Positions 50,393-58,555 of a stretch of DNA of 64,000 nt are shown piece after piece. The notes beneath the pieces are model-generated. The model was not told where the DNA came from. It was given only the letters and a program-made list of their open reading frames with translations, and did not search any database. The position numbers were made by a program, and so were the translations under genes. The stretch's first letter is position 1; each line of letters starts with the position of its first letter. The DNA is from Arthrobacter sp. ISL-72 (GTDB lineage: Bacteria > Actinomycetota > Actinomycetes > Actinomycetales > Micrococcaceae): contig NZ_JAGGPP010000008.1 in NCBI RefSeq assembly GCF_018613755.1, positions 124,001 through 188,000 of the forward strand. The letters are read 5' to 3'.

Positions 50393-51775
50393 TTACTTCT
50401 TGCCTGCGGCGAGGAGATCCGCCGTTCCCTGCGCGTCCGCGGCGTCGACGTCGTGCAGTGAAATTCCGCGGGTCTCCTTGAGGAAGTACACCGAGACCGC
50501 CGTGACGATGCAGGCACCGAGCAGGTACAGCGCCACCGGAGTCGAGGACTTGAAGTTGCTCAGCAGGGCGGTGGCGATGATCGGAGCCAGGGAACCTGCC
50601 ACGATCGACGTGACCTGGTAGCCCAGCGATACCCCCGAATACCGCATGCGGGTGGGGAACATCTCCGCCATGATGGACGGCTGGCCGGCGTACATCAGCG
50701 CGTGGAAGAGCAGGCCGATGGTGATGGCAGCGAGGATGACCAGGTCGTTGGCGGTGTCCATCATGGGGAAGGCGAAGAAGCCCCAGGTGCCGCCGAGGAT
50801 CGCGCCGGCCATGTACACCGGGCGACGGCCGAAGGCGTCCGACATCTTTCCCACCAACGGCACTGCGCAGAAGTGGATGAAGTGAGCCACCAGCAGCAGA
50901 AGCAGGATCCTGGACGTATCCGTCTGGACGACGACCTTCAGGTAGGTGATCGAGAACGTGACCACGAGGTAGTAGAGGATATTCTCAGCAAAACGCAGGC
51001 CCATGGCGGTGAAGACGCCGCGCGGGTAGCGGCGGAAGACCTCGGCCACGCCGTAGCCCTTCCTTTCCACCGTGACTTCCTTGCGTGCCTCCAGGAAGAT
51101 CGGCGCATCCTGGACCTTGGTCCGGATGTAGTAGCCGATGATCACGATCACCGCGGACAGCCAGAAGGCCACCCGCCAGCCCCAGCCGAGGAATGCTTCC
51201 TGGGAAAGTGTGGAGGACAGCGTGAACAGCACGCCGGTGGCCAGGAGGTTGCCCATGGGCACGGCGGACTGTGGCCAGCTGGACCAGAATCCGCGGGACT
51301 TGCTGGGGCTGTGCTCAGCCACGAGCAGGACGGCGCCGCCCCACTCACCGCCGACGGCGAAGCCCTGTGCGAAGCGCAGGAACACCAGCAGGGCCGGAGC
51401 CCAGTAGCCGATCTGCGCAAAGGTGGGCAGGCAGCCCATCAGGAAGGTGGAGACACCCACCAGGATGATGCTCAGTTGCAGCAGCTGCTTCCGTCCGAAC
51501 TTGTCACCGAAGTGGCCGAAGACCACCCCGCCGATCGGGCGGGCAATGAAGCCCACCGCGTACGTGACGAAGGCGGCAATGATCCCGTCCAGCTCCGTGC
51601 CGGAGTTGGGGAAGAACATTTTGCCGAAGACCAGGGTGGCCGCGGAGGCGTAGAGGAAGAACTCATACCATTCAACAACGGTGCCGGCCATCGAGGCCGT
51701 TACTACTTTCCTGAGGCCTGAGGCCTTGACGTCAGTCTCATCTGCGCGCCTTGCGGCGGAGTTGTGCGTGCTCAT
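50393..51775 (-). CDS. MHS-family MFS transporter (metabolite:H+ symporter)
   Basis: 460 residues, twelve transmembrane helices. Seen: STVVEWYEFFLYASAATLVF-like start (here GTVVEWYEFFLYASAATLVF), GFIARPIGGVVFGHFGDKFG with the MFS A-motif GHFGDKFGRK, RFAQGFAVGGEWGGAVLLVA and TRMRYSGVSLGYQ. These mark the metabolite:H+ symporter branch (alpha-ketoglutarate, shikimate, proline/betaine transporters). Substrate open. ATG start; upstream gene metX is not in the same transcript (171-base gap). Confidence 0.9.
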   Translation of the reverse strand: MSTHNSAARRADETDVKASGLRKVVTASMAGTVVEWYEFFLYASAATLVFGKMFFPNSGTELDGIIAAFVTYAVGFIARPIGGVVFGHFGDKFGRKQLLQLSIILVGVSTFLMGCLPTFAQIGYWAPALLVFLRFAQGFAVGGEWGGAVLLVAEHSPSKSRGFWSSWPQSAVPMGNLLATGVLFTLSSTLSQEAFLGWGWRVAFWLSAVIVIIGYYIRTKVQDAPIFLEARKEVTVERKGYGVAEVFRRYPRGVFTAMGLRFAENILYYLVVTFSITYLKVVVQTDTSRILLLLLVAHFIHFCAVPLVGKMSDAFGRRPVYMAGAILGGTWGFFAFPMMDTANDLVILAAITIGLLFHALMYAGQPSIMAEMFPTRMRYSGVSLGYQVTSIVAGSLAPIIATALLSNFKSSTPVALYLLGACIVTAVSVYFLKETRGISLHDVDAADAQGTADLLAAGKK

Positions 51776-51946
51776 GTGAACTCCTTCGGCGTCTCCGTCG
51801 ACACCATGTGGACCATTCCGTAGCGGCCGCGTGTGATGTGCACCACCAACGCGCCGGTCCCCTAGAGTATGGACTCACCTTGCCGCAGGCTCAACGCCAT
51901 TTTCTGCAGAAGCGCTCTGCATAAATGCACATTGAGCCCGGCGGGG

Positions 51947-53146
51947 CTAGGCGAAGAAGTTCTGCCGCAGCTGCGTGTTGAGCTGCCCGATCTCGGTCAG
52001 GAACCCGTCGTGGCCTATGGGCGCTTCGATGACATGGACCGGCACGTTGCCCGGAAGCGCCGCCGCAAGTTCACGGGACTGTGCAGGAAAATACAGCCGG
52101 TCAGTATCGACGGCGGCAATGAAGAACTCGGCCTTGGCCTGCGCCAGCGCTTCCCGCAGCGGGCCGCGCCCCCGGCATACATCATGGCTCATAAGCGCTT
52201 CGGTGATGGCGATGTAACTGTTGGCATCGAAACGGCGGACCAGCTTGGTGCCCTGGTGGTCCAGGTAGCTCTCCACCTGGTACCGGCCGCGGTCGCCCAG
52301 CGAGACTGCCTCGAGCGGGGCTTCGCCGCCCTGCGCGCTGCGGCCGAACCGGTCGTGCAGCTCATCCGCGGAACGGTACGTGATGTGCGCAATCCTGCGG
52401 GCAAGGGCCAGGCCGGCCTCCGGCTCGGGGCCGCCGTAGTAGTCGCCGCCGTTGAAGTTGACGTCCTGGCGGATGGCAAGGGTCTGTGCCTGGGCAAAGG
52501 CGATCTGCTCGGCAGTGCTGCTGGCGCCGCAGGCGAACACGCCGCAGCGCCGGACGCGGTCCGGGTAGCTCACGGCCCACTCCAGCGCGCGGGCTCCGCC
52601 CATCGATCCGCCCAGCACCGCGTACCAGCTGCCGATGCCGAATGCGTCTGCCAGCCGGGCCTCGGCCGCCGTGGTGTCGCGCAGGGTCACCAGGGGGAAG
52701 CGGGAACCCCACGGCTGCCCGTCCGGGGCGGGGGTGGAGGGGCCGGTGGAACCGTAGCAGCCGCCCAGGATGTTGATGGAAACCACGAAGTACTTGTCCG
52801 TATCAACCGGGGCGCCGGGGCCGGCAAGCTGCTCCCACCAGCCCTCTTCGTCGCTGGCTCCCCTCGTCACGTGGGTGCTGCCGGTCAGGGCATGCTGCAC
52901 CAGCACGGCGTTGGAACGGTCCGCGTTCAGTGTGCCCCACGTTTCAAAGGCCAGCGTGACGTCCGGCAGGTGTCCGCCGGCTTCAAGATCAAGCGCGCCG
53001 ATGCTCACGAACTTGACGGTGCCGTCGGGACCGGCGCCGCCGGGAAGCCTGCTTTCGGGGGTGGTGCCCGTGGTTTCCACTCCACTGGTCGCCAAGTTGT
53101 GGCTATTTGTTCCGGGTACACCGCTGCGGGTGACGGCAATCGTCAT
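51947..53146 (-). CDS. metX: Homoserine O-acetyltransferase
   Basis: Acetylates homoserine with acetyl-CoA, entering methionine synthesis by direct sulfhydrylation. 399 residues from ATG 53146, with GAGG upstream; the longer open frame runs through the riboswitch and is rejected. Alpha/beta-hydrolase fold: NAVLVQHALTGSTHV (oxyanion), nucleophile GGSMGGARALEWA (Ser about 176), Asp in AAVDTDRLYFP and His in GHDGFLTE (about 380). A SAM-IV-type riboswitch lies just upstream, and behind that the debris of metY. Confidence 0.95.
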   Translation of the reverse strand: MTIAVTRSGVPGTNSHNLATSGVETTGTTPESRLPGGAGPDGTVKFVSIGALDLEAGGHLPDVTLAFETWGTLNADRSNAVLVQHALTGSTHVTRGASDEEGWWEQLAGPGAPVDTDKYFVVSINILGGCYGSTGPSTPAPDGQPWGSRFPLVTLRDTTAAEARLADAFGIGSWYAVLGGSMGGARALEWAVSYPDRVRRCGVFACGASSTAEQIAFAQAQTLAIRQDVNFNGGDYYGGPEPEAGLALARRIAHITYRSADELHDRFGRSAQGGEAPLEAVSLGDRGRYQVESYLDHQGTKLVRRFDANSYIAITEALMSHDVCRGRGPLREALAQAKAEFFIAAVDTDRLYFPAQSRELAAALPGNVPVHVIEAPIGHDGFLTEIGQLNTQLRQNFFA

Positions 53147-53169
53147 CTGAGGACCTCTTCTTCGCGCTT

Positions 53170-53194
53170 GCCTGCCGCCAACTGGCCGGCAGGC
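53170..53194 (-). promoter_or_regulatory. Expression-platform hairpin below the SAM-IV riboswitch
   Basis: GCCTGCCG (53170-53177) pairs perfectly with CGGCAGGC (53187-53194). It lies between the aptamer and the metX ribosome site, where it could act as terminator-less translational or transcriptional switch. No T-run follows. Confidence 0.55.
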
Positions 53195-53195
53195 C

Positions 53196-53275
53196 AGGTC
53201 TTCACCCGGGGCACCCCGCCGCGGAAGGAGGGTTGCCGGCCAGCAAGCCGGGGCTGTCGCTGGCACTCATGACCT
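53196..53275 (-). promoter_or_regulatory. SAM-IV riboswitch upstream of metX
   Basis: Read on the minus strand: an AGGTC...GACCT outer helix (53271-53275 with 53196-53200), then ATGAGTGCCAGCGA, CAGCCCCGGCTTGCTGG, the SAM-aptamer core CCGGCAACC, and GGGGTGCCCCGGGTGA before the closing helix. This order and these strings are those of the actinobacterial SAM-IV class, which shares its ligand-binding core with SAM-I. Expected effect is repression of metX when S-adenosylmethionine is high. Confidence 0.85.
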
Positions 53276-53327
53276 GTAGAGAGTCTACGAAATGCGTCGG
53301 CGCAAAGGCGAAGATTGTGACACCTAT

Positions 53328-53360
53328 ATGACTCCCGGCGTCGAGGGCGCCAGGAGTCAT
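53328..53360 (-). terminator. Hairpin at the end of the metY remnant
   Basis: ATGACTCC (53328-53335) pairs with GGAGTCAT (53353-53360), with GGCG/CGCC inside. Next to it GGGCCGCC near 53369 pairs with GGCGGCCC near 53391. They look like the leftover transcription end of the decayed gene upstream of the riboswitch. Confidence 0.55.
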
Positions 53361-53429
53361 GGTGCGAGGGGCCGCCCCGGGAACCCCCGCGGCGGCCCGT
53401 CCACTGTCGGCCCGGTGTCGGCTCTCAGA

Positions 53430-53640
53430 CGCCTTTGGCAGCGCGGATCCAGCGCGTCCTGGCGCGGGTTCGACACCACTTCGGCGAAGAAGAGCTTGGT
53501 GTCGGGCCGGACGGCGTCCTTCCACTGCTGCAGGTTGTCCGGATCCTCCACAAAGGTGACGGAGATGCCGAACTTCTTCAGGCTGTGGCCAGCAGGTTGT
53601 ACGTGCCGCCGTAGAGGCTGGGGCTGGACCCAGTGTAGAA
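53430..53640 (-). pseudogene. Fragment of metY (O-acetylhomoserine sulfhydrylase)
   Basis: On the minus strand one frame reads SSPSLYGGTYNLLATA, an excellent match to the PLP-region segment of MetY. A frame change then leads to LKKFGISVTFVEDPDNLQQW and on to KLFFAEVVSNP, also MetY. After that similarity stops, and a further frame ends in RAAKGV-stop, perhaps the original C-terminus. Only about 70 of roughly 430 residues survive, with at least one frameshift and large deletions. metY normally lies beside metX. Boundaries are approximate. Confidence 0.75.
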
Positions 53641-53785
53641 ACGGCACACTGCGAGCGAACAGGTTTATGACGAAGGACGTCGACCCGGCGATTCCACAGG
53701 GCTTCAGGGCCGTGCCGTCGGTTATCCCATCATGGTTAGGCCACCCTTAGCTGAGAGGTCCATCACAAAGTGCCAAGATGATGCC

Positions 53786-54424
53786 ATGCGCATGGATCAC
53801 GTTTCTTACGCCTGTGAACAAGATGGCTTGGCTGCCACCACCGACCGTATTGCGTCCGCCCTCGGCGTTGAAGCCGTTAAGGGCGGAGTGCACCCCCGTT
53901 TCGGGACCCGCAACATGATTATCCCGCTTGCCGGGCACAAGTACCTGGAGGTCGTGGAGGTCCTGGACCACCCGGCATCCGACAAGGCGCCGTTCGGACA
54001 GGCCGTCAGGGCCCGCTCCGCAGCAGGCGGCGGCTGGATGGGCTGGTGCGTCGAAGTGGACGACCTGGCACCGTTCGAAGCACGCCTTGGCCGCTCGTCG
54101 GTCAACGGCAACCGCAAATTCCCTGACGGCCGCGAGCTCGTCTGGAAGCAGATCGGCATCCTGGGCCTCATTGCAGACCCGCAGGTGCCTTACATGCTCA
54201 AGTGGGAAGGCGATCCCGGCCTTCACCCGTCCAACGCCTATGCAAGCAACGTCAAGATGTCCAGCCTCACCATCGCCGGTTCGGCGGAGCGGGTCACCGA
54301 GTGGCTGGGCGAGCCGGTGGAGCGGCCCCTGGAGGATGTTGCAGTGAACTGGATCGCCCCGCACGGGACGCCCGGAATCCTCTCCGTGACGTTCGAAACC
54401 GCCTCCGGCGCAGTCGTCATCTGA
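53786..54424 (+). CDS. Glyoxalase-like (VOC superfamily) protein
   Basis: 212 residues from ATG 53786. MRMDHVSYACEQDGLAATTD opens a glyoxalase-3-like VOC fold; also seen are the internal repeat GTRNMIIPLAGHKYLEVVEV and GGGWMGWCVEVDDLAPFE. Possible metal ligands include the N-terminal His and Glu in YLEVVE. Substrate unknown; could be a dioxygenase-like or lactone/aldehyde-handling enzyme. CAAGAT at 53774-53779 ends six bases before the ATG. Single gene with a strong terminator. Confidence 0.8.
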   Translation: MRMDHVSYACEQDGLAATTDRIASALGVEAVKGGVHPRFGTRNMIIPLAGHKYLEVVEVLDHPASDKAPFGQAVRARSAAGGGWMGWCVEVDDLAPFEARLGRSSVNGNRKFPDGRELVWKQIGILGLIADPQVPYMLKWEGDPGLHPSNAYASNVKMSSLTIAGSAERVTEWLGEPVERPLEDVAVNWIAPHGTPGILSVTFETASGAVVI

Positions 54425-54495
54425 TCCCTTCCACCCTGTGGTCCGTCCATGGATCACGGCAGTAAGCTGCCACCGCAGCGTGCTGCCTTCACTAC

Positions 54496-54554
54496 TTCGG
54501 CCGCTATCAGCGGGTGCCAATGTCGTCACCCACCGATAGCGGCCGAATCCTTTT
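54496..54554 (+). terminator. Terminator after the VOC gene
   Basis: A 13-bp stem (54496-54508 with 54535-54547) encloses a second GGGTG/CACCC stem and is followed by TTTT at 54551-54554. Located between convergent genes. Confidence 0.85.
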
Positions 54555-54586
54555 AAGCTCACCCGGTAAAGCTCGGCCGATTAAGC

Positions 54587-55354
54587 TCAGCCCAGCCCCA
54601 TGGCCCTGCCAAAGAGACTGAAGCCGACAAAGGCCACTATGTCCAGCAGGGCGTGGGCGATCACCAGCGGCGTAACGCGGCGGGTTTTGGTGTAGACCCA
54701 GGCAAAGACTGCGCCCATGACGGCGTTGCCGATGAACGGGCCGAAGCCCTGGTAGAGGTGGTAGCTGCCTCGGAGCACGGAGCTGGTGAAGATGGCCAGC
54801 GGCATGCTCCATCCGAACTTGCCGAGCCGGTCCAGCAGGTACCCCACCACGATGACTTCCTCCACGATCCCGTGCCGCACCGCGGAAAGAACCAGCACGG
54901 GGATGGTCCACCAGTAGGCGTCCAGCGCACTCGGAATGATGGCCGTGGTGATGCCCAGCGCCCGGCCGGCGGCGTACAGCCCCAGGGAGGGGATGCCGAT
55001 CAGCGCCGCGAGCCCCAGGCCCTGCAGGAAGTCCTTGCCGGGCCGTGCGAAGTTGAAGCCCAGTTTTCGGAAGGCCGAGGATCCGGGCTCCCCCGCCGGC
55101 CGGTGCTCGGTGAGGAAGTAGATGACCAGCAGCACGGGCATCAGGGCGAAGATGATGTCCAGCAGCTGGTAGGTCAGGTCGAAGTATTCGCGGCTGCTTT
55201 GGGACCGGTTGAGGGTGGAGGTGCCCTCGGCCAGGGGTGCACGCGTCAGCTTGTCCAGCAGTTGCACCACCGAATACACCGCGGACTGCCCCAGTGACAG
55301 ACCCAGGACTATCCAGACTTCGATCCGCAGACGACGGCGGGAGGGAACCAGCAT
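54587..55354 (-). CDS. CPBP-family (CAAX protease-like) membrane protein
   Basis: 255 residues with about six or seven transmembrane helices. CPBP motifs: motif 1 EEVIVVGYLL has the two glutamates but lacks the usual arginine of EExxxR; motif 2 RGSYHLYQG holds the histidine; motif 3 IAHALLDIVAF has HxxxD. Intramembrane metal-dependent protease or a non-proteolytic relative. CAAGAT at 55361-55366 (minus strand) ends six bases before the ATG, and AGGA is too close to act as ribosome site, so leaderless initiation is likely. The 3' end has three AAGCTC repeats. Confidence 0.83.
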   Translation of the reverse strand: MLVPSRRRLRIEVWIVLGLSLGQSAVYSVVQLLDKLTRAPLAEGTSTLNRSQSSREYFDLTYQLLDIIFALMPVLLVIYFLTEHRPAGEPGSSAFRKLGFNFARPGKDFLQGLGLAALIGIPSLGLYAAGRALGITTAIIPSALDAYWWTIPVLVLSAVRHGIVEEVIVVGYLLDRLGKFGWSMPLAIFTSSVLRGSYHLYQGFGPFIGNAVMGAVFAWVYTKTRRVTPLVIAHALLDIVAFVGFSLFGRAMGLG

Positions 55355-55452
55355 GTTCCTATCTTGCCTGCACTTTCTGGTTCTTTCCTGTCCGCCGCCA
55401 AGCGGGGGCGGCTCGGCGGGGCGGCCGCGGCCGGGGCTTATGCTTGGAATTT

Positions 55453-56133
55453 ATGAGTGCGCCCGGAAAAATCATTATGATCCGGCACGGCCAGTCCGCG
55501 GCCAATGCCGATACCTCCATCTACAACAGGGTGCCCGATTACCGCATCCCGCTGACGGAGCTCGGTGTGGAGCAGGCGAAGGCCGCGGGCAAGGAGATCC
55601 GCCGGGACCTCGACGGGCAGCAGGTGTGCGTCTATGTCTCGCCCTATCTGCGGGCCTACCAGACGCTCGAAGCGCTGAACCTGGGATCGCTGGTGGAGCG
55701 GGTCATCGAAGAACCGCGCCTCCGCGAACAGGACTGGGCGAACTTCCAGATCGCCGGCGACATCGAGGACCAGAAGGAGCTTCGGAACGCGTACGGCCAT
55801 TTCTTCTACCGGTTCCGTGAAGGTGAATCCGGCTCGGACGTGTACGACCGGATCTCCTCGTTCATGGAGACGCTCCACCGGCACTGGTCCAGACCGAACT
55901 ACGCCCCCAACGCCCTCTTCGTCACGCACGGGCTCACCATGCGCTTGTTCTGCATGCGCTGGTTCCACTGGTCGGTGGAGTATTTCGAGTCCCTGAACAA
56001 CCCGGACAATGCAGAGGTCCGGACGCTGGTGCGCACCGACGTCGGCAAGTACGAGCTGGACAAGCCCTTCAGCCAGTGGGTGGACCGCCGCGTGGACGAG
56101 ACGGTGCTGGACGCACCGCCGATGGTCTTCTAG
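55453..56133 (+). CDS. Histidine phosphatase (phosphoglycerate-mutase-like) family protein
   Basis: 226 residues from ATG 55453. Phospho-histidine motif MIRHGQSAAN (about 8-17), SPYLRAYQTLEAL and the second catalytic His in LFVTHGLTMRLF (about 158). It keeps long inserts near WANFQIAGDIEDQKELRNAY, as in actinobacterial and eukaryotic Det1-like phosphatases rather than metabolic mutases. Substrate unknown. TATGCT at 55439-55444 ends eight bases before the ATG. Confidence 0.85.
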   Translation: MSAPGKIIMIRHGQSAANADTSIYNRVPDYRIPLTELGVEQAKAAGKEIRRDLDGQQVCVYVSPYLRAYQTLEALNLGSLVERVIEEPRLREQDWANFQIAGDIEDQKELRNAYGHFFYRFREGESGSDVYDRISSFMETLHRHWSRPNYAPNALFVTHGLTMRLFCMRWFHWSVEYFESLNNPDNAEVRTLVRTDVGKYELDKPFSQWVDRRVDETVLDAPPMVF

Positions 56134-57359
56134 CGGGCGCGGACGCCCGCCCGCCAGACGGCGTGGGTCAGCGGAATCCCCGGCCTGTATGCGAGGTGGG
56201 TGGCCGAGGGGGCGTTGAGCAGGTGCAGGTCCGCCCGGTGGCCGACGGCGATCGAACCCACCGCCCGTTCGCCGTCGACGTCGTTCCCCACCTCCCGCCG
56301 CAGCGCGAGCGCGCCGCCGTACGTCGCGGCCCGGACCGCCTCATGGACGCTCAGCCGCATCTGCAGCACGGCCGTGGTGACGCAGAACGCCATCGAGCTT
56401 GTGTAGGAAGTCCCCGGGTTGCAGTTGGAAGCAAGTGCGATGGGTACGCCGGCGTCGAGCAGTTCACGGCCGGGAGCCAGGGGCTGGCGGGTGGACAGGT
56501 CGCAGGCCGGCAGGCACGTGGCCACGGTTCCCCGATGATTGGATCCGGCGCCCGCAGCCTCCGCGGCCGGACCCTGCCACCCCGCCCAGCTGCCGGCCAG
56601 GGCCTCCACGTCGACGGCCGACAGGTAGTTCACGTGGTCCACGCTGGCCGCGCCGAACTCCACAGCCAGCTGCACCCCGGGGCCTTCGCCTAGCTGGTTG
56701 CCGTGGACCCGAAGTCCCAGTCCGGCGTCCTTGCAGGCCTGCAGGACACGGCGCGACTGTTCCTCGTTGAACGCCCCCTGCTCGCAGAACACGTCCGCCC
56801 AGCCGACATACGGCCGGACGGCCGCCAGCATCGGTCCGCACACCAGATCCGTGTACTCCTCGGCGTCGACGCCGGAGGGCACCAGGTGGGCGCCCAGGTA
56901 CGTCACTTCGTCGGCCACGGTGGAGGCAATGCGGGCGCTCCGCGTTTCGTTCTCCAGGTCCAAGCCGTAGCCGGTCTTGGTTTCCAGGTACGTGGTGCCC
57001 TGCGAGACGGCCTCGGCCACGCGGCCCAGGGCCAGCCGGGTGAGGTCGAAGTCGCCGGTGTCCCGGGTGGCACCGGTGGTGACGGCGATGCCCCCGGCAC
57101 TGTAGCTCTCGCCCGCCATCCGGGCCTCGAACTCCGCGGTGCGGTCGCCGGCGAAAATCAGGTGGGTATGGGAATCCACCCAGCCGGGCAGCAGCGCCCG
57201 TCCGCCCGCGTCAACGGCGTCATCGGCTGCCGGGGCCGCCGAGGACGGCCCGATCCAGGAGATGCGCTCCCCCTCGATCACCACTGCGGCGTCTTTGAGG
57301 ACACGGTGTTCCGCGTCCTGGGTCATGAGTTCGGCGATATTGGTGATGAGGGTGCTCAT
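56130..57359 (-). CDS. hutI: Imidazolonepropionase
   Basis: Third step of histidine degradation: imidazolone propionate to N-formimino-glutamate. 409 residues. Amidohydrolase metal ligands in DSHTHLIFAGDRTAEFE (about 62-78), GLRVHGNQLGEG and SVDHVNYLS; family motif TYLETKTGYGLD (about 145). No hutH, hutU or hutG is nearby. Instead it is the last gene of a threonine-degradation operon, eleven bases after an FAD oxidoreductase. Confidence 0.93.
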   Translation of the reverse strand: MSTLITNIAELMTQDAEHRVLKDAAVVIEGERISWIGPSSAAPAADDAVDAGGRALLPGWVDSHTHLIFAGDRTAEFEARMAGESYSAGGIAVTTGATRDTGDFDLTRLALGRVAEAVSQGTTYLETKTGYGLDLENETRSARIASTVADEVTYLGAHLVPSGVDAEEYTDLVCGPMLAAVRPYVGWADVFCEQGAFNEEQSRRVLQACKDAGLGLRVHGNQLGEGPGVQLAVEFGAASVDHVNYLSAVDVEALAGSWAGWQGPAAEAAGAGSNHRGTVATCLPACDLSTRQPLAPGRELLDAGVPIALASNCNPGTSYTSSMAFCVTTAVLQMRLSVHEAVRAATYGGALALRREVGNDVDGERAVGSIAVGHRADLHLLNAPSATHLAYRPGIPLTHAVWRAGVRAR

Positions 57360-57370
57360 GAGTCAATTCT

Positions 57371-58498
57371 TCAGTGCCTGATGGACCAGCGCGTGGCAGA
57401 CAGTGCGGCCGCTGTCCGGGATGCCGGATCCAGGCCGGCCTCGTCGCTCCAGGCACGCTGCCCCACGGACGGGCCGGCCAGGATCAGCTCTGCGGCAAGT
57501 TCCGCGATGCCGGAGGACGTCTGGAAACCGTATCCGCCCTGCCCGGCGAGCCAGAAGAATCCGGTGGCTTCGGCGTCGAACCCCACCACGGGAACGCCGT
57601 CGGCGGCTTCCGTACGAAGGCCGGTCCAGGCCGTCTTGACGCTCCTAATCCCCATGGTGGTGACGGCGTTAAGCCGCGCCACCAGCGCCTCGACGTCACC
57701 CGGATAGGGCTTGGCGTCTTCCGGGCCGCTCGGCACGGATTCCGACGGCGAAATCAGCACGTCGTTTCCTTCCTTGCGGAAGTAGAAGGATTCGTCCGCC
57801 GCCGCCACCATCGGGCAGGATTCCGGTAGCGGATGCCCGACGTCGACAATCGCCGCAGTGCGGCGGTACGGCTGCAGCCCGAGCTTCTCCACGCCGCTGA
57901 TCACGGCGAGCTCGTCGGCCCAGGCCCCGGCCGCGTTGACCATCACGCCGGCCTGAAAGGCTTCCTGGCCGGCGCCGAGCTCCCAGCCGGATCCGAGCCG
58001 CTGGGCGGAATGGACCTTGGCCCCGGTGATGATGTCCACGCCGCCCGCCTCCGCACGCTGCCGGTGGTCCTCCAGCAGCACGGGCGCGTTGCAGGCGAAG
58101 GAGCCCGTGTCCAGGCCGGCGGCGGTGAAGAACCCGGGATCCAGCACGGGGCACAGCTCCAGTGCCTCTGCAGGGGAGATCCGGTGCATGTGGGCACTGG
58201 CTTCTTCGCGGACTGCGTCCTCGTCGCCGATCAGCATGAAGCTCCGCGGCGAGAGGACAGGCTCCGGCAGTTCCGCGTCCCTGGACGCCATGAGCCCGAG
58301 GGTGCGGAGGGTCAGTTCCTGCACCACGACGGGGCCGTAGCTCGGGATCAGCTGCCGCGCCGAACGGGCCGAGGTGTGGTAGGCCAGGGACTGTTCGGCC
58401 TCGACGAGGGCCACACTGCATTTACCGGCAAGGGCGGAGGCGAGGGACAGTCCGGCAATGCCGCCGCCCACAATCACCACATCGTAGTTTGCTGACAT
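57371..58498 (-). CDS. FAD-dependent amine/amino-acid oxidoreductase (DAO family)
   Basis: 375 residues. N-terminal dinucleotide motif DVVIVGGGIAGLSLASALAG (about 6-25) and SARQLIPSYGP, then the DAO-fold and the C-terminal GFFWLAGQGGYGFQTSSGIA. It resembles glycine/sarcosine/D-amino-acid oxidases. AAGGA is seven bases before the ATG. Placed between kbl (producing or consuming 2-amino-3-oxobutyrate and glycine) and hutI, so oxidation of glycine, aminoacetone or a related amine is possible; this is inference. Confidence 0.85.
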   Translation of the reverse strand: MSANYDVVIVGGGIAGLSLASALAGKCSVALVEAEQSLAYHTSARSARQLIPSYGPVVVQELTLRTLGLMASRDAELPEPVLSPRSFMLIGDEDAVREEASAHMHRISPAEALELCPVLDPGFFTAAGLDTGSFACNAPVLLEDHRQRAEAGGVDIITGAKVHSAQRLGSGWELGAGQEAFQAGVMVNAAGAWADELAVISGVEKLGLQPYRRTAAIVDVGHPLPESCPMVAAADESFYFRKEGNDVLISPSESVPSGPEDAKPYPGDVEALVARLNAVTTMGIRSVKTAWTGLRTEAADGVPVVGFDAEATGFFWLAGQGGYGFQTSSGIAELAAELILAGPSVGQRAWSDEAGLDPASRTAAALSATRWSIRH

Positions 58499-58555
58499 GA
58501 CTACATCCTTGCATCCGGCAGGACGCCCCGTCAGTAACCGATGCCCCGTCAGTCG

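Noticed and set aside
51832..51847. TGTGA-N6-CCACC upstream of the MHS transporter as another CRP site
   Set aside because: The right half-site matches only partly, and similar partial matches are expected by chance.
53286..53730. Small plus-strand frames in the metY remnant region as new genes
   Set aside because: They are antisense to MetY fragments, lack start signals, and overlap the hairpins.
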